In this document: piece by piece, positions 44,072 through 52,536 of the stretch
How the letters are laid out: each line of letters starts with the position of its first letter
Position numbering within the stretch: position 1 is the first letter of the stretch
Source: Eubacterium sp.
GTDB lineage: Bacteria; Bacillota; Clostridia; Lachnospirales; Lachnospiraceae
DNA: 64,000 bases
Direction: 5' to 3'
Assembly: GCA_017634555.1 (NCBI GenBank)
Contig: JAGBNF010000027.1
Coordinates: forward strand, 24,758 to 88,757
The notes under the pieces: generated by a model
Database searches by the model: none
Told to the model about the DNA's origin: nothing
What the model saw: the letters and a program-made list of their open reading frames with translations, nothing else
Position numbers and translations under genes: made by a program

Positions 44072-44541
44072 TGTTTAGCCCTCCTCATTCTCTGAAGATA
44101 CTCATTAAATGCTTTCTTATAACTTCTGTTTATGCAGATTCTTTCTCCGTTATCAAAGAAGGCATATACCTTCATATTGATATCCGGTTTCAGCTGTTTA
44201 ATCTTATATATATTTATGAGATTAGACTTTGAAACTCTTACAAATCCATAATTCCATAAAGTTTCCTCACAGGAAGCCAGTGTGTTCATCAGACGGAACA
44301 CCCCTGTCTCCGTGTATGCAAAGAGCTTTCTGTCTACATAATCGAAATAATATATTTCTTCCGGATTAAGTATTGTTTCCTCCCAATCATCCAGATCCTC
44401 ATCAGCAGGACGACCTGAAAATGTAGGGCGTTCCGAATTTACTGCATCCATTATCTGACTGATGACCGGACGCATATTTGAAAAATACAGTTCCACATGT
44501 TCTTCTTTTATATTTTTATCTTCAAAGAGATTAAGTTTCAT
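44068..44541 (-). CDS. LytTR-domain transcriptional regulator (second operon)
   Basis: A 157-residue regulator with a LytTR domain at about 55-155: EEIYYFDYVDRKLFAYTE, GFVRVSKSNLINIYKIK and CINRSYKKAFNEY. It lies 15 bases after the CAAX-like gene and overlaps the DUF3021 gene. Compared with its paralogue at 2045-2500 the gene order is the same but the intergenic element is absent. Its likely operator is the direct repeat at 45342-45372. Confidence 0.9.
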   Translation of the reverse strand: MKLNLFEDKNIKEEHVELYFSNMRPVISQIMDAVNSERPTFSGRPADEDLDDWEETILNPEEIYYFDYVDRKLFAYTETGVFRLMNTLASCEETLWNYGFVRVSKSNLINIYKIKQLKPDINMKVYAFFDNGERICINRSYKKAFNEYLQRMRRAKQ

Positions 44542-44556
44542 ATTCCTATCTTCCTT

Positions 44557-45270
44557 TTAAAACGCATTCCAGATAAAGATGAATGCAAATACACATCCCC
44601 AGGAATTAACTGTAAACTTTCTTACTATAAGCATTCCGTATAATGCGATAAATGTAACGATCAAATCTATTATTCCGATTGTATCAAAATGGATCGGATG
44701 GAACATAATTCCCATGATTGCAGCCACAAGAACTCCCCAGTCGAATAAATTACTCTTTGTCGGATATCTTCTGGAAATAATCTCAGCAATAACTGCATAA
44801 TTGAATCCTTCAAAGAATCCCCATACTGTTGCGATAACAAGTGTACCAATTACTGTAGTAATTATTCCTGCCTTATGAAGATCGGCTGTAACCATAACAC
44901 TGAGTGGTTCATATCCTTCAAACTGACCGGATAATATTTTAAACATAACAAGCGGAATAAAAGAGATCACTGCTCCAATAACAGCTTTAAAAGCATTTTC
45001 TTTCTTTAATCCATAGCTTGCAAATGACTCCTTACGAATCAGACAAACTAATGTGATTCCAAGTCCTGCTACTCCATATTCCATTGCTGCTGAAGTTAAG
45101 AGACGCGGCCAGACTGAGATACTGTTGTCTTTGAAGAACGCCGTCAGATTCTTTCCTATTGCAGCATAAGCGCCATATGCCAGCATTGACACAATTGCTA
45201 TGATCCAAAGATTTGTTTCAAGCTTTTTCTGCTCTACTGTTAATTCGTGTTTCTTTCCAAATACTTTCAT
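44557..45270 (-). CDS. CAAX-protease-like (CPBP) membrane protein (second operon)
   Basis: A 237-residue protein with seven to eight transmembrane helices. The segment VWGFFEGFNYAVIAEIISRRYP and a later GIMFHPIHF resemble CPBP helices carrying the Glu and His ligands, but the EE pair is not complete, so catalysis is uncertain. It is the first gene of the operon, with AAGGAG before the ATG and a LytTR-type operator about 75 bases upstream. Confidence 0.65.
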   Translation of the reverse strand: MKVFGKKHELTVEQKKLETNLWIIAIVSMLAYGAYAAIGKNLTAFFKDNSISVWPRLLTSAAMEYGVAGLGITLVCLIRKESFASYGLKKENAFKAVIGAVISFIPLVMFKILSGQFEGYEPLSVMVTADLHKAGIITTVIGTLVIATVWGFFEGFNYAVIAEIISRRYPTKSNLFDWGVLVAAIMGIMFHPIHFDTIGIIDLIVTFIALYGMLIVRKFTVNSWGCVFAFIFIWNAF

Positions 45271-45341
45271 TTTAGTAATGCTCCTTTTTCTTTGATGGCA
45301 TTACCTTATCAGATATAGAAATCACGAGTATTCAAATATGC

Positions 45342-45372
45342 ACAAGTTGCACTTTCACATGTACAAGTTGCA
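45342..45372 (-). promoter_or_regulatory. LytTR-type direct-repeat operator (copy 2)
   Basis: On the minus strand TGCAACTTGT occurs twice with starts 21 bases apart. The site lies about 72-102 bases upstream of the CAAX-like gene, the same layout as at 3402-3431. Confidence 0.8.
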
Positions 45373-45513
45373 AAATCTTTTTATATACATCATATTCTTG
45401 TCATCTAATTTCTCATTTTTATTATCCCTATACAGGTCGACCACTTCGAATGTTCCATTCTTTTCGAAAAGCGCTGCAATATCAATATAATTTTTAAATG
45501 TACAGTCTATCAT
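45355..45513 (-). CDS. possible small protein (52 aa) after the DUF998 gene
   Basis: It starts MIDCTFKNYIDIAALFEKNG with GGAGG nine bases upstream and continues to RFCNLYM. The last codons overlap the LytTR operator. It lies 34 bases after the DUF998 membrane protein gene in the same direction and could be a third gene of the PadR operon. No family is recognised. Confidence 0.45.
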   Translation of the reverse strand: MIDCTFKNYIDIAALFEKNGTFEVVDLYRDNKNEKLDDKNMMYIKRFCNLYM

Positions 45514-45547
45514 TTTCTTATTCCTCCCGGGCTTCAAATGTTCAATG

Positions 45548-46177
45548 CTATTTTACTGACTTAATTGAAACCATAAAAAACGGCAGATACATAAATATCA
45601 GATTCAGTCTTTGCCACAAGCCTTCACACTCAATCACAGTGCCTGAAAACTCAGGTTTATCAGACATGACGAATAATGTAAAGAAGATAATAGCAATAAT
45701 AAAGCTGATAATACTTGCGATTCCCACGCCTCTCTCTCCTGCCTTAAATGAGAGAATTCCTATAAGAAGCGGAACAAACAGAAATAACATAAATCCGACC
45801 ACTGAACCCACACCATGTATTTGAGAGGCTGCAGTAACAACTTCCTTAGATTCATTAACACTGAAAAAGCATGTGAAGATACATGCTCCCACTGCAAATA
45901 TCGCCACAAAAGTAATCACCGTATATGTAAGACCGGCCGAAACAGAACGATACCTCATATATATAGCCGGTATAGCTGCCAGAAATAACAGTCCCTCTAA
46001 AAGCATCCAGATATTAAATGTGATTCGCACGGGACTCTGAGGATTTCCAAGTGCACTGATCGACATCTTTAAACAACTGTATTCTTTATAAAACAGCGGA
46101 AGCACCAGTGAAATTATGATATCACCTGCCATCGCGATCATAATGGCTATCCATCCATACTTATAATATTTTTCCAA
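45548..46177 (-). CDS. DUF998 family membrane protein
   Basis: A 209-residue protein with six transmembrane helices, including the family-typical ISALGNPQSPV loop near residue 40 and a late FMSDKPEFSGTVIECEGLWQR loop. DUF998 proteins have no known activity but are often encoded with regulators. Translation seems to start at TTG 46177, thirteen bases after the padR stop codon, so the two are coupled and PadR probably controls it. Confidence 0.85.
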   Translation of the reverse strand: MEKYYKYGWIAIMIAMAGDIIISLVLPLFYKEYSCLKMSISALGNPQSPVRITFNIWMLLEGLLFLAAIPAIYMRYRSVSAGLTYTVITFVAIFAVGACIFTCFFSVNESKEVVTAASQIHGVGSVVGFMLFLFVPLLIGILSFKAGERGVGIASIISFIIAIIFFTLFVMSDKPEFSGTVIECEGLWQRLNLIFMYLPFFMVSIKSVK

Positions 46178-46190
46178 TTTGTTCTAACCT

Positions 46191-46691
46191 CTATAAATTC
46201 TTCAACGTTTCCTTTTCCATCTCGATTATATGGAGCATTCGATCAATAGCGCAGATGCTTGAATATGAGGGATTTTCAGCCATTAGTTTTTCTTTGTTTG
46301 CTTTTGTTCCCACTTCATATTCATCCAGAAGTATCTTCCTCTTTTTCTTTTCTGCTGCCAGTTCCTTTTTACTTAAGATATCAGAATACATAACCGCCAG
46401 ACAGAACCAAACAGAATCAAAATCCACCCGTTCATATAATGCGCAGATGTTTTTTTTCAGCTCTGCTCTGCCTTCTTCCGTAATATAATAAACTGCCTTA
46501 CTGTCTGTCTCTCCCGTATCAGCTATATATCCCTTTTTAACCAGCCTGAGACAAGTTTCATATAACGTTGTAGCTCCTATCGGAAGCCAGTATTTCATAT
46601 TCATTCTGTCTATCATTTTGAGGATATCATAAGCATTCTTTCCACCCTCCATAAGAATACCCATTATTACTATTGAAGTTTTAGAAAGCAT
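46191..46691 (-). CDS. PadR-family transcriptional regulator
   Basis: A 166-residue regulator with the PadR winged helix: IVIMGILMEGGKNAYDILKMI, then PIGATTLYETCLRLVKKGYI and VYYITEEGRAEL, and a C-terminal dimerisation helix pair. An 18-bp perfect palindrome lies inside its own promoter, so it represses itself and the DUF998 gene. Confidence 0.92.
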   Translation of the reverse strand: MLSKTSIVIMGILMEGGKNAYDILKMIDRMNMKYWLPIGATTLYETCLRLVKKGYIADTGETDSKAVYYITEEGRAELKKNICALYERVDFDSVWFCLAVMYSDILSKKELAAEKKKRKILLDEYEVGTKANKEKLMAENPSYSSICAIDRMLHIIEMEKETLKNL

Positions 46692-46717
46692 TTCTCTATC
46701 CTTTCGTTTTTTGTTTT

Positions 46718-46746
46718 ATATTACTACGTATACGTAGTATTGTAAA
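46718..46746 (-). promoter_or_regulatory. PadR promoter with operator palindrome in the spacer
   Basis: On the minus strand TTTACA (46741-46746) and TAATAT (46718-46723) are 17 bases apart, and the perfect palindrome TACTACGTATACGTAGTA (46722-46739) fills the spacer. Bound PadR would exclude RNA polymerase. Confidence 0.85.
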
Positions 46747-46763
46747 GAAAATGTATTCGCCAA

Positions 46764-46811
46764 ACAAAAAAAACATATCGCAACTCACCAAAAGGTTGAA
46801 TTACGATATGT
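46764..46811 (-). terminator. terminator of the DUF5067-like lipoprotein gene
   Basis: On the minus strand ACATATCG and CGATATGT close an imperfect hairpin that is followed by TTTTTTTG, 16 bases after the stop codon at 46827. Confidence 0.85.
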
Positions 46812-46826
46812 CAATTATCAATGTCT

Positions 46827-47927
46827 TTATTTTGCAGGTATATCATCAATAACGAAATCGATAAGTACTCCGTTAAACATTTCCTCGTAAACTATTTCAA
46901 CAGGGCTGTCGCTTCTAAGAGCATAATTGAAGCAGCAGTCGATTGATTCACCAGGCTGAATGTCTTCAGACTGTGCGCTGTCAATATCGCCCCAGTCAGT
47001 AGGTCTTGTTTCTTGAAGCTCAATACCATCCTGGTATACAGTACAATTGCTGTTTACAGCCATGAACATGCTGTTTTCTTTATCAGAATTGTTAGTAAAT
47101 GTCCAGAAGATTCTGAGGCATGGAGTTTCTATAGTGTCACCGTCAACATAATCCGTTTTTGAAGTATATTCATGACTCTTATAGGTGACATGATATTGTC
47201 CGTCACGCATATCAGCTTCACTTATATCCAGCTTTCCGCCGTATGAAGGATCTTCAATCTTTGTGATTACAAAATCTTCAGCCGGTCTTCCCGGAAATTC
47301 ACCATTAGGATCAATCTCTACTACATTCTGCTCTTCTTTGTCATCGCCGGAGATTACAAGCTTAATAGGTCCCTGATCCTTATGAACTGCAAAGTCCTTG
47401 TAATGACGGAGTCTTGCACCAGGAATCATCTGATAACGCTGCATTTCATAGATATCCCACTCATCATAGTCTAAGCTTAAACCTGGATCTTCAACTTCTT
47501 CACCATTCTGATAGCAATGCCAGTAAATTCCTCTCAGATTATACGGCTCGTCAAGTGTGTTGGTCATTTCGTACCAGATTCTGAGAACGTCGCAGTCATA
47601 ATCTTCTTTATCTTCTTCCTTGATTTCAACAAAGTCAGCTCCGACTATATCAACTGTCTTTCCACCGCCCCAGCCGTCAATCTCATAAGAAGCGTTTTCG
47701 AACTTTGCAGTTGACGCTGCTTCTGTAGCTTCTTCTGTTTCAGCCTCGGTAGCCGCTTCAGTATCTGTTTCGCTCGCTGTCTCAGTATCTGCTTCTGTTG
47801 TAGCAGCTTCTGTCACAGCTTCAGTTGCTGCTGTGGTCTCTGCTTCCTTACTGCCGCATCCTACTGCCGATAACATAAGTGCCGCCGAAAGAATCATTGC
47901 TGTGGACTTAAAACCTCTTTTAATCAT
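46827..47927 (-). CDS. lipoprotein with two DUF5067-like domains
   Basis: A 366-residue surface lipoprotein. The signal peptide ends at a lipobox (LSAVGC, Cys near 23), followed by a Thr/Glu/Ala-rich linker (EAATEADTETASET-like, about 30-75) and two related beta-sandwich domains (about 80-215 and 225-360). These contain DVLRIWYEMTNTLDEPYNLR and CLRIFWTFTNNSDKENS, the hallmark of DUF5067/DUF4352-type extracellular domains. The start at 47927 has GGAGG nine bases upstream. Function is unknown; it may bind a ligand at the cell surface. Confidence 0.8.
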   Translation of the reverse strand: MIKRGFKSTAMILSAALMLSAVGCGSKEAETTAATEAVTEAATTEADTETASETDTEAATEAETEEATEAASTAKFENASYEIDGWGGGKTVDIVGADFVEIKEEDKEDYDCDVLRIWYEMTNTLDEPYNLRGIYWHCYQNGEEVEDPGLSLDYDEWDIYEMQRYQMIPGARLRHYKDFAVHKDQGPIKLVISGDDKEEQNVVEIDPNGEFPGRPAEDFVITKIEDPSYGGKLDISEADMRDGQYHVTYKSHEYTSKTDYVDGDTIETPCLRIFWTFTNNSDKENSMFMAVNSNCTVYQDGIELQETRPTDWGDIDSAQSEDIQPGESIDCCFNYALRSDSPVEIVYEEMFNGVLIDFVIDDIPAK

Positions 47928-48059
47928 AATATTTTCCCTCCGTATCATGTGCATAGCTTATGACTATGCCACACTATTTTCATGTACTGCATCAGCACAT
48001 TTCCTGGTTTATTATACGGACGAGATTCAAATATGACATTATACAAATGGATGATATTT

Positions 48060-49394
48060 TTATTTCCTGATCATTATTCCGCCAAAATACTCAGGATTCC
48101 CTTCCTTATCGCTTAATACAAAGCCTCTTGTAGTAAGAAAAACATAAGTTCCGTCTTTGGCTCTTGCTCGATATACTATCGGTTTAACTTCAGCATTACC
48201 GCTTAATACAGCATCTACCGCATCCTTATATGCAGACATATCATCAGGATGAATGTAATTCTCCCATATCTTTTCCGCATGGTACATATATACGGATTCA
48301 AGTCCAAAATCATCGATCAATGATAATGACCAGCGAGAAAAATCGTATTTCATATCATTCAGATATACGTATCCTTCACCTGCTACAGTAAACATAGCTC
48401 CAAAAAGCCCATCCAATAAACGTTTTCTTTCGTCAGGGATCGGCTCATTAATCTTCTCCATATCATTAAACCCATCTTTTACCGATAAGGTTTTAATTTC
48501 TTTCTTGTTCTCATACATCTTCTTATCGGCACGATCATATATTGAATCGATCTTATGATCTATCTGGGGATCATAAACAGCCATGCCGCATGCTACTACC
48601 GGTCCTGAACGCGAACGCTTGTTGGCAAGCGACTCACTTTTAGCTTTCTTCAGGAGATCATCTCGCTGCTCATAATCATGGCCTGACAGAAACGCTATAA
48701 ATTCGTCTCCGCCCATTCTAAATACCGGACTATGCTTATATATGTTGCATATAATTCGGCTGGCATTCTGAATAGCCTCATCACCAAAACTATGTCCTCT
48801 TGTGTCATTTATACGCTTAAGATCATTGATATCGAACATAACAATGCCAAACGGTGAATGATTACCTTCAGCTTCAAGTTTCGAATCTATCGAATCGGCA
48901 TACTCTCTAAAGGCATTACTATTACGGACACCGGTCAGCGCATCATGGTGTGCTATTCTCTTTGCTGACTGAAGATCACGTTCCTTTTCTTCACTCCTCA
49001 TAATCTCTTCTTCTATATTTTCAAGGCAGCAGACAATGTGCTTTCTATCCTTGCACATTATATCAACATGACGCATATGATAGATTTTGCCGTCAATAAC
49101 AGCTCTAAAGATAATGCTAAAAACATCGCTTTCTGAAAGTTTCGAAAGCATTTCTTCTTTGTCATAGAGTTTAAGCATAAACTCAACATCATCAGGATGA
49201 ATGAACAGATCGGCATTCTTCTTAGCATCAACAAAGAAATCCTCACCTTCATTAGGATATTCCGTATTCTTCACAGACTCACTGTCTGTAAAGACAATAT
49301 AATTGTTTGTCTCTATGTCGATAAAATATACACATTCGTAATGCTTTGCCAGAGATATTGCTATTAAATTATTTGTTTCATTATCAATAATCAT
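48060..49394 (-). CDS. diguanylate cyclase with flanking PAS domains
   Basis: A 444-residue cytoplasmic protein: an N-terminal PAS-like region (1-130), a GGDEF domain (about 150-300) with HDALTGVRNSNAF and an intact RMGGDEFIAF, and a C-terminal PAS/PAC domain (about 320-444, IHPDDMSAYKDAVDAVL). The GGDEF signature predicts c-di-GMP synthesis, and no RxxD inhibitory site is seen at the usual position. It could oppose the EAL protein at 18461-20146. The ATG at 49394 has GGGG five bases upstream. Confidence 0.9.
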   Translation of the reverse strand: MIIDNETNNLIAISLAKHYECVYFIDIETNNYIVFTDSESVKNTEYPNEGEDFFVDAKKNADLFIHPDDVEFMLKLYDKEEMLSKLSESDVFSIIFRAVIDGKIYHMRHVDIMCKDRKHIVCCLENIEEEIMRSEEKERDLQSAKRIAHHDALTGVRNSNAFREYADSIDSKLEAEGNHSPFGIVMFDINDLKRINDTRGHSFGDEAIQNASRIICNIYKHSPVFRMGGDEFIAFLSGHDYEQRDDLLKKAKSESLANKRSRSGPVVACGMAVYDPQIDHKIDSIYDRADKKMYENKKEIKTLSVKDGFNDMEKINEPIPDERKRLLDGLFGAMFTVAGEGYVYLNDMKYDFSRWSLSLIDDFGLESVYMYHAEKIWENYIHPDDMSAYKDAVDAVLSGNAEVKPIVYRARAKDGTYVFLTTRGFVLSDKEGNPEYFGGIMIRK

Positions 49395-49447
49395 AGTCAC
49401 CCCTTTTTACATATCAGACATTCAACCCACTAAGTTTCAACTACCTT

Positions 49448-49816
49448 CTAACCAATTATCTCATATTCTTCGGACGCTAACAACTCCAATGCTCTTTCAA
49501 AGTTTTCTTCCTTCACAAGAATATAATCCGTATTGTATGTTGATACAGCAAATATTCCGATTTTATGCTCTGCAAGAATACCGGACAGTTTTGAGAGTAT
49601 TCCTATCAAAGAAAAATCAAGTACTCCGCAGATATAAAATCCTCTCCAACCATCATCGCGCTCTATGGTATTATCCGGAACATCTTCCGTCCTGCATACC
49701 AACGAAAACTCTTCATCCGTTTTTCCGATGAAGTAAAAGCCCGCCGACATATCTATATCCGAAACATCTGCGACCTTACATACTGTCAATTTATAATCTA
49801 ATTTCTTTAATTCCAT
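49448..49816 (-). CDS. ACT-domain protein
   Basis: A 122-residue stand-alone ACT protein of the ACT_7/CASTOR-like type. Two ACT-like halves are visible, the second as GVLDFSLIGILSKLSGILAEHKIGIFAVSTYNTDYILV. Such proteins bind amino acids, but the ligand cannot be told. It follows the GGDEF gene region on the same strand with GGATGG before the ATG. Confidence 0.88.
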   Translation of the reverse strand: MELKKLDYKLTVCKVADVSDIDMSAGFYFIGKTDEEFSLVCRTEDVPDNTIERDDGWRGFYICGVLDFSLIGILSKLSGILAEHKIGIFAVSTYNTDYILVKEENFERALELLASEEYEIIG

Positions 49817-49910
49817 ATTTCCATCCTATAACATTTCCCTTCTGCTCTCATTATCATTTTCCTTTACTTTTCTAATATAACATAATAGCTCATCAATAAC
49901 CTTAATTTTA

Positions 49911-50729
49911 TTAAATTTCTACGACCATTCCGGTTCTGAATTGTTCGATCATATCACCAAGTTCTTCCTTCAGTATCCTGAACGCCCTGTTTTTAGTACA
50001 GTGACCTGTTCCGATATATTTAATTCCTTCTTTTCTAAAAACATGAGCATACTTACGAATATCACTTTCAGGACTGTTCCAGAGATGCAATCCACCAAGA
50101 TACCCATAGATGTTTTTGTTTGGGAATGCCTTCCTTACTTCATCAATGATTATCCCCGGACCGCTGTGAGAACAGGAATTAAGTATCACAAGGCCTCTGT
50201 CTGTCTCCAGAACAAGACTTTGCTCATGACATAAATCATCCGGAACGAATCCGCTTTTAGTTTTTCTCAGCATATGGCCCTTCTTACCGATTTCAGGATA
50301 ACCTCCCTTTTTATGGGGAACGATATATACTCCGTCAGTAATCTTATATATATCTGAGACTTTCACTATCCTGTCAGAATAATCATCCAACATAGTCTTT
50401 GGTATACCGCAATAAAACCTGACAAACAATATCTGTCCATAACAATCCGGAGCAGTATTCTCGCTTACATAAAACTTTGCCTTACTGTTATGTTCAAAAA
50501 ATGCAGGAATACCGTTTGCATGATCGCAGTGTGCATGACTTAACACACCATAATCCACATCATTTATATCTATCCCCAGCTTTCCGTAATTTCGCAGGAA
50601 AAGGTCCGATCCTCCTGTATCAAGCAAGATTCTCTTATCATCATATTCAATAAAAAATGATAATCCCCACTCCTGTTTTAATCCATCGGATGGAATATTA
50701 TCTATACCTACTGTGATTTTTGTCTTCAT
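49911..50729 (-). CDS. MBL-fold metallohydrolase
   Basis: A 272-residue metallo-beta-lactamase fold enzyme with LLDTGGSDLFLRNYG, the metal motif LSHAHCDHANG near residue 65 and a late ILNSCSHSGPG. The pattern resembles the group annotated as dihydropterin ribofuranosyl-aminobenzene phosphate synthase-like hydrolases. Substrate is unknown. It is monocistronic, with a strong promoter at 50779-50807. Confidence 0.88.
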   Translation of the reverse strand: MKTKITVGIDNIPSDGLKQEWGLSFFIEYDDKRILLDTGGSDLFLRNYGKLGIDINDVDYGVLSHAHCDHANGIPAFFEHNSKAKFYVSENTAPDCYGQILFVRFYCGIPKTMLDDYSDRIVKVSDIYKITDGVYIVPHKKGGYPEIGKKGHMLRKTKSGFVPDDLCHEQSLVLETDRGLVILNSCSHSGPGIIIDEVRKAFPNKNIYGYLGGLHLWNSPESDIRKYAHVFRKEGIKYIGTGHCTKNRAFRILKEELGDMIEQFRTGMVVEI

Positions 50730-50778
50730 GGTTATCTCCTTTGATTTTTGTCATATTGATATATGTTCATTCGTTCAT

Positions 50779-50807
50779 ATATTATGATCTTGATTGTTTT
50801 TTGTCAA
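50779..50807 (-). promoter_or_regulatory. promoter of the MBL hydrolase gene
   Basis: On the minus strand TTGACA (50802-50807) and TAATAT (50779-50784) are 17 bases apart. Just downstream, GAACGAATGAAC forms a short direct repeat that may be an operator. Confidence 0.8.
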
Positions 50808-50853
50808 TTAAAAAATACAAGGCTGTATATCATATTACAACCTTGTATATTCA
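50806..50853 (-). terminator. orphan minus-strand terminator upstream of the MBL promoter
   Basis: On the minus strand ATACAAGGTTGTA and TACAGCCTTGTAT form a long stem followed by TTTTTAATTG. No minus-strand gene lies between it and the divergent plus-strand gene starting at 50971, so it would end an unannotated short transcript or insulate the locus. Confidence 0.65.
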
Positions 50854-50970
50854 AGTGACACTTTTTCATAAATTTGTGTATCTTTAGCGTTATGTATTTA
50901 CTTTTGAGCTATCAGTATTTAAATTGTAACATGAATTACGTCTTGGCCGCACATTTTTACGGAGGATCTT

Positions 50971-51516
50971 ATGAGAGAATATTTACTGCTTTTACCTATT
51001 ATTTTTATCATTCATGATATGGAAGAGATTGTTGGATTTGGATGGTTCTTCAGGAATAATCCCTGGTTGTTTGACCGATATCCTAAGATGATGAATATGT
51101 ATCGCGACTTGAAAGAAATGGCATGGAAGCTCGGCGTATATGAGGAATTTATTCCTTTCTTCGGAGTCAGCCTGCTGGCATACTATTTTCCAAACAATAT
51201 ACTCTATTCGATATGGTTCGGTTTCTTTCTCGCACTTATAGGACACTTCTTCGTCCATATAGGTCTGTCAATAAAGATAAAAAAATATATACCATCAGTC
51301 ATTACCAGCATTATCGGTATTCCGATCAGTATGATCATACTTTATAAATGTGCTATGATAATGACCTTTGACACTACGACTATTATTTTCATTATTGTCG
51401 GTATAATACTAATGATCGGTAACTTCTGTTTTCTTAAATGGAGCATGACTTTCTTGAGCAGAAAACTGGAGTTTAAGAATGATATCAGATTCTATACAGA
51501 AAAAAGAACGCTTTAA
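50971..51516 (+). CDS. HXXEE-domain membrane protein
   Basis: A 181-residue integral membrane protein with about five transmembrane helices. The first helix carries FIIHDMEEIVGFGWFF, the HxxEE motif that names the family and suggests a metal-binding membrane enzyme of unknown reaction. GGAGG precedes ATG. The stop codon lies inside the terminator hairpin of the convergent AraC gene. Confidence 0.85.
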   Translation: MREYLLLLPIIFIIHDMEEIVGFGWFFRNNPWLFDRYPKMMNMYRDLKEMAWKLGVYEEFIPFFGVSLLAYYFPNNILYSIWFGFFLALIGHFFVHIGLSIKIKKYIPSVITSIIGIPISMIILYKCAMIMTFDTTTIIFIIVGIILMIGNFCFLKWSMTFLSRKLEFKNDIRFYTEKRTL

Positions 51517-51537
51517 GCTTCAAGCCTAAAGCGTTCT
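51499..51537 (-). terminator. terminator of the AraC-family gene
   Basis: On the minus strand AGAACGCTTTA and TAAAGCGTTCT form an 11-bp stem followed by TTTTTTC. The hairpin overlaps the 3' end of the convergent HXXEE gene. Confidence 0.88.
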
Positions 51538-51553
51538 GTATACCCCATCAATC

Positions 51554-52450
51554 CTATTTCTTTTTTACGGGAATCCACAGTTCACACATAAGTCCCGGTT
51601 TGCTGTTTGGCTCATCAAAGTAGATTTCGTAGTCTGTCTGCTCCGATGCCTCAAAGCCTGTCTGTGGTAGAAACTCCTTATAAAACATTTCCCATGTTTT
51701 ACTGATACAGTCACCGTCTTCACCATAGCATTCAAATACTACGTATGTTCCCGGCTCCACATCCCATATCTTAAAACCTGCCTTTTCGATCTCCTTCGCA
51801 TCATACTCTGCAGTATCATCATCTACTATGATACCAATTCCGTAATCAAATGTTTCCGATCCTTCGGTGGTCGGAGTACATAATCCATAAAGGTCTCTCT
51901 TTCCATCCTCTCTCAGCATCCAAATAGGGCTAAGAAGAGAGTTTGCGTTACACTCTGCCCAAAAATCAGGAATCTCATGATTATCATCATCATTTATAAT
52001 CTCGTTTCTGAAACTCCTGGTTAGTGCAATAAACTTTTTCTGATCTGTCTGTACAATCTTATAATCCATGCTTTTGCCTCCTTCTACAATCAGCTTAATG
52101 GTTATAGGATTAAAAAGTACGAGCTGGCTGGCGTCTTCTCTGGCAGTCTTAGGCGAGATTCCGTGAAACCTTGTAAATGCTTTGGTAAAGCTTGCCGGGG
52201 TTTCATAGCCGTATTTAAGTGCGATATCTGTAATCTTCGCATCGCTCCCCAAAATCTCTTTACCCGCCAGGGAAAGTCTTCGATTGCGAATATACGTATT
52301 TGCTGTCATTCCGGTAAGGAAGCTGAAGGCTCTATGAAATTCATAGCTTGAAGTGTGCACATGCTTCGCTACTTCTTCATAGTTTATCTCTTCCAAAATG
52401 TGATCTTCCATATAGGTTATCGCCTTTTGTATTGTCGCTATCCATTCCAT
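51554..52450 (-). CDS. AraC-family regulator with GyrI-like effector domain
   Basis: A 298-residue regulator. The N-terminal 110 residues form the AraC double helix-turn-helix (INYEEVAKHVHTSSYEFHRAF, then ITDIALKYGYETPASFTKAF and GISPKTARED). The C-terminal half is a GyrI-like/SOUL-type effector domain ending in YEIYFDEPNSKPGLMCELWIPVK. This design is used by multidrug- and antibiotic-sensing activators such as Rob and BmrR-like proteins. AGGAGG precedes the ATG. The regulated gene is not evident. Confidence 0.93.
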   Translation of the reverse strand: MEWIATIQKAITYMEDHILEEINYEEVAKHVHTSSYEFHRAFSFLTGMTANTYIRNRRLSLAGKEILGSDAKITDIALKYGYETPASFTKAFTRFHGISPKTAREDASQLVLFNPITIKLIVEGGKSMDYKIVQTDQKKFIALTRSFRNEIINDDDNHEIPDFWAECNANSLLSPIWMLREDGKRDLYGLCTPTTEGSETFDYGIGIIVDDDTAEYDAKEIEKAGFKIWDVEPGTYVVFECYGEDGDCISKTWEMFYKEFLPQTGFEASEQTDYEIYFDEPNSKPGLMCELWIPVKKK

Positions 52451-52536
52451 ACTTTTGTCCTCCTGATGAACCTATTGTATAAGAAGTTCATGATCACAGC
52501 ATTTCCCCGTTTGCGGAAATTTGTCATATTTACATT

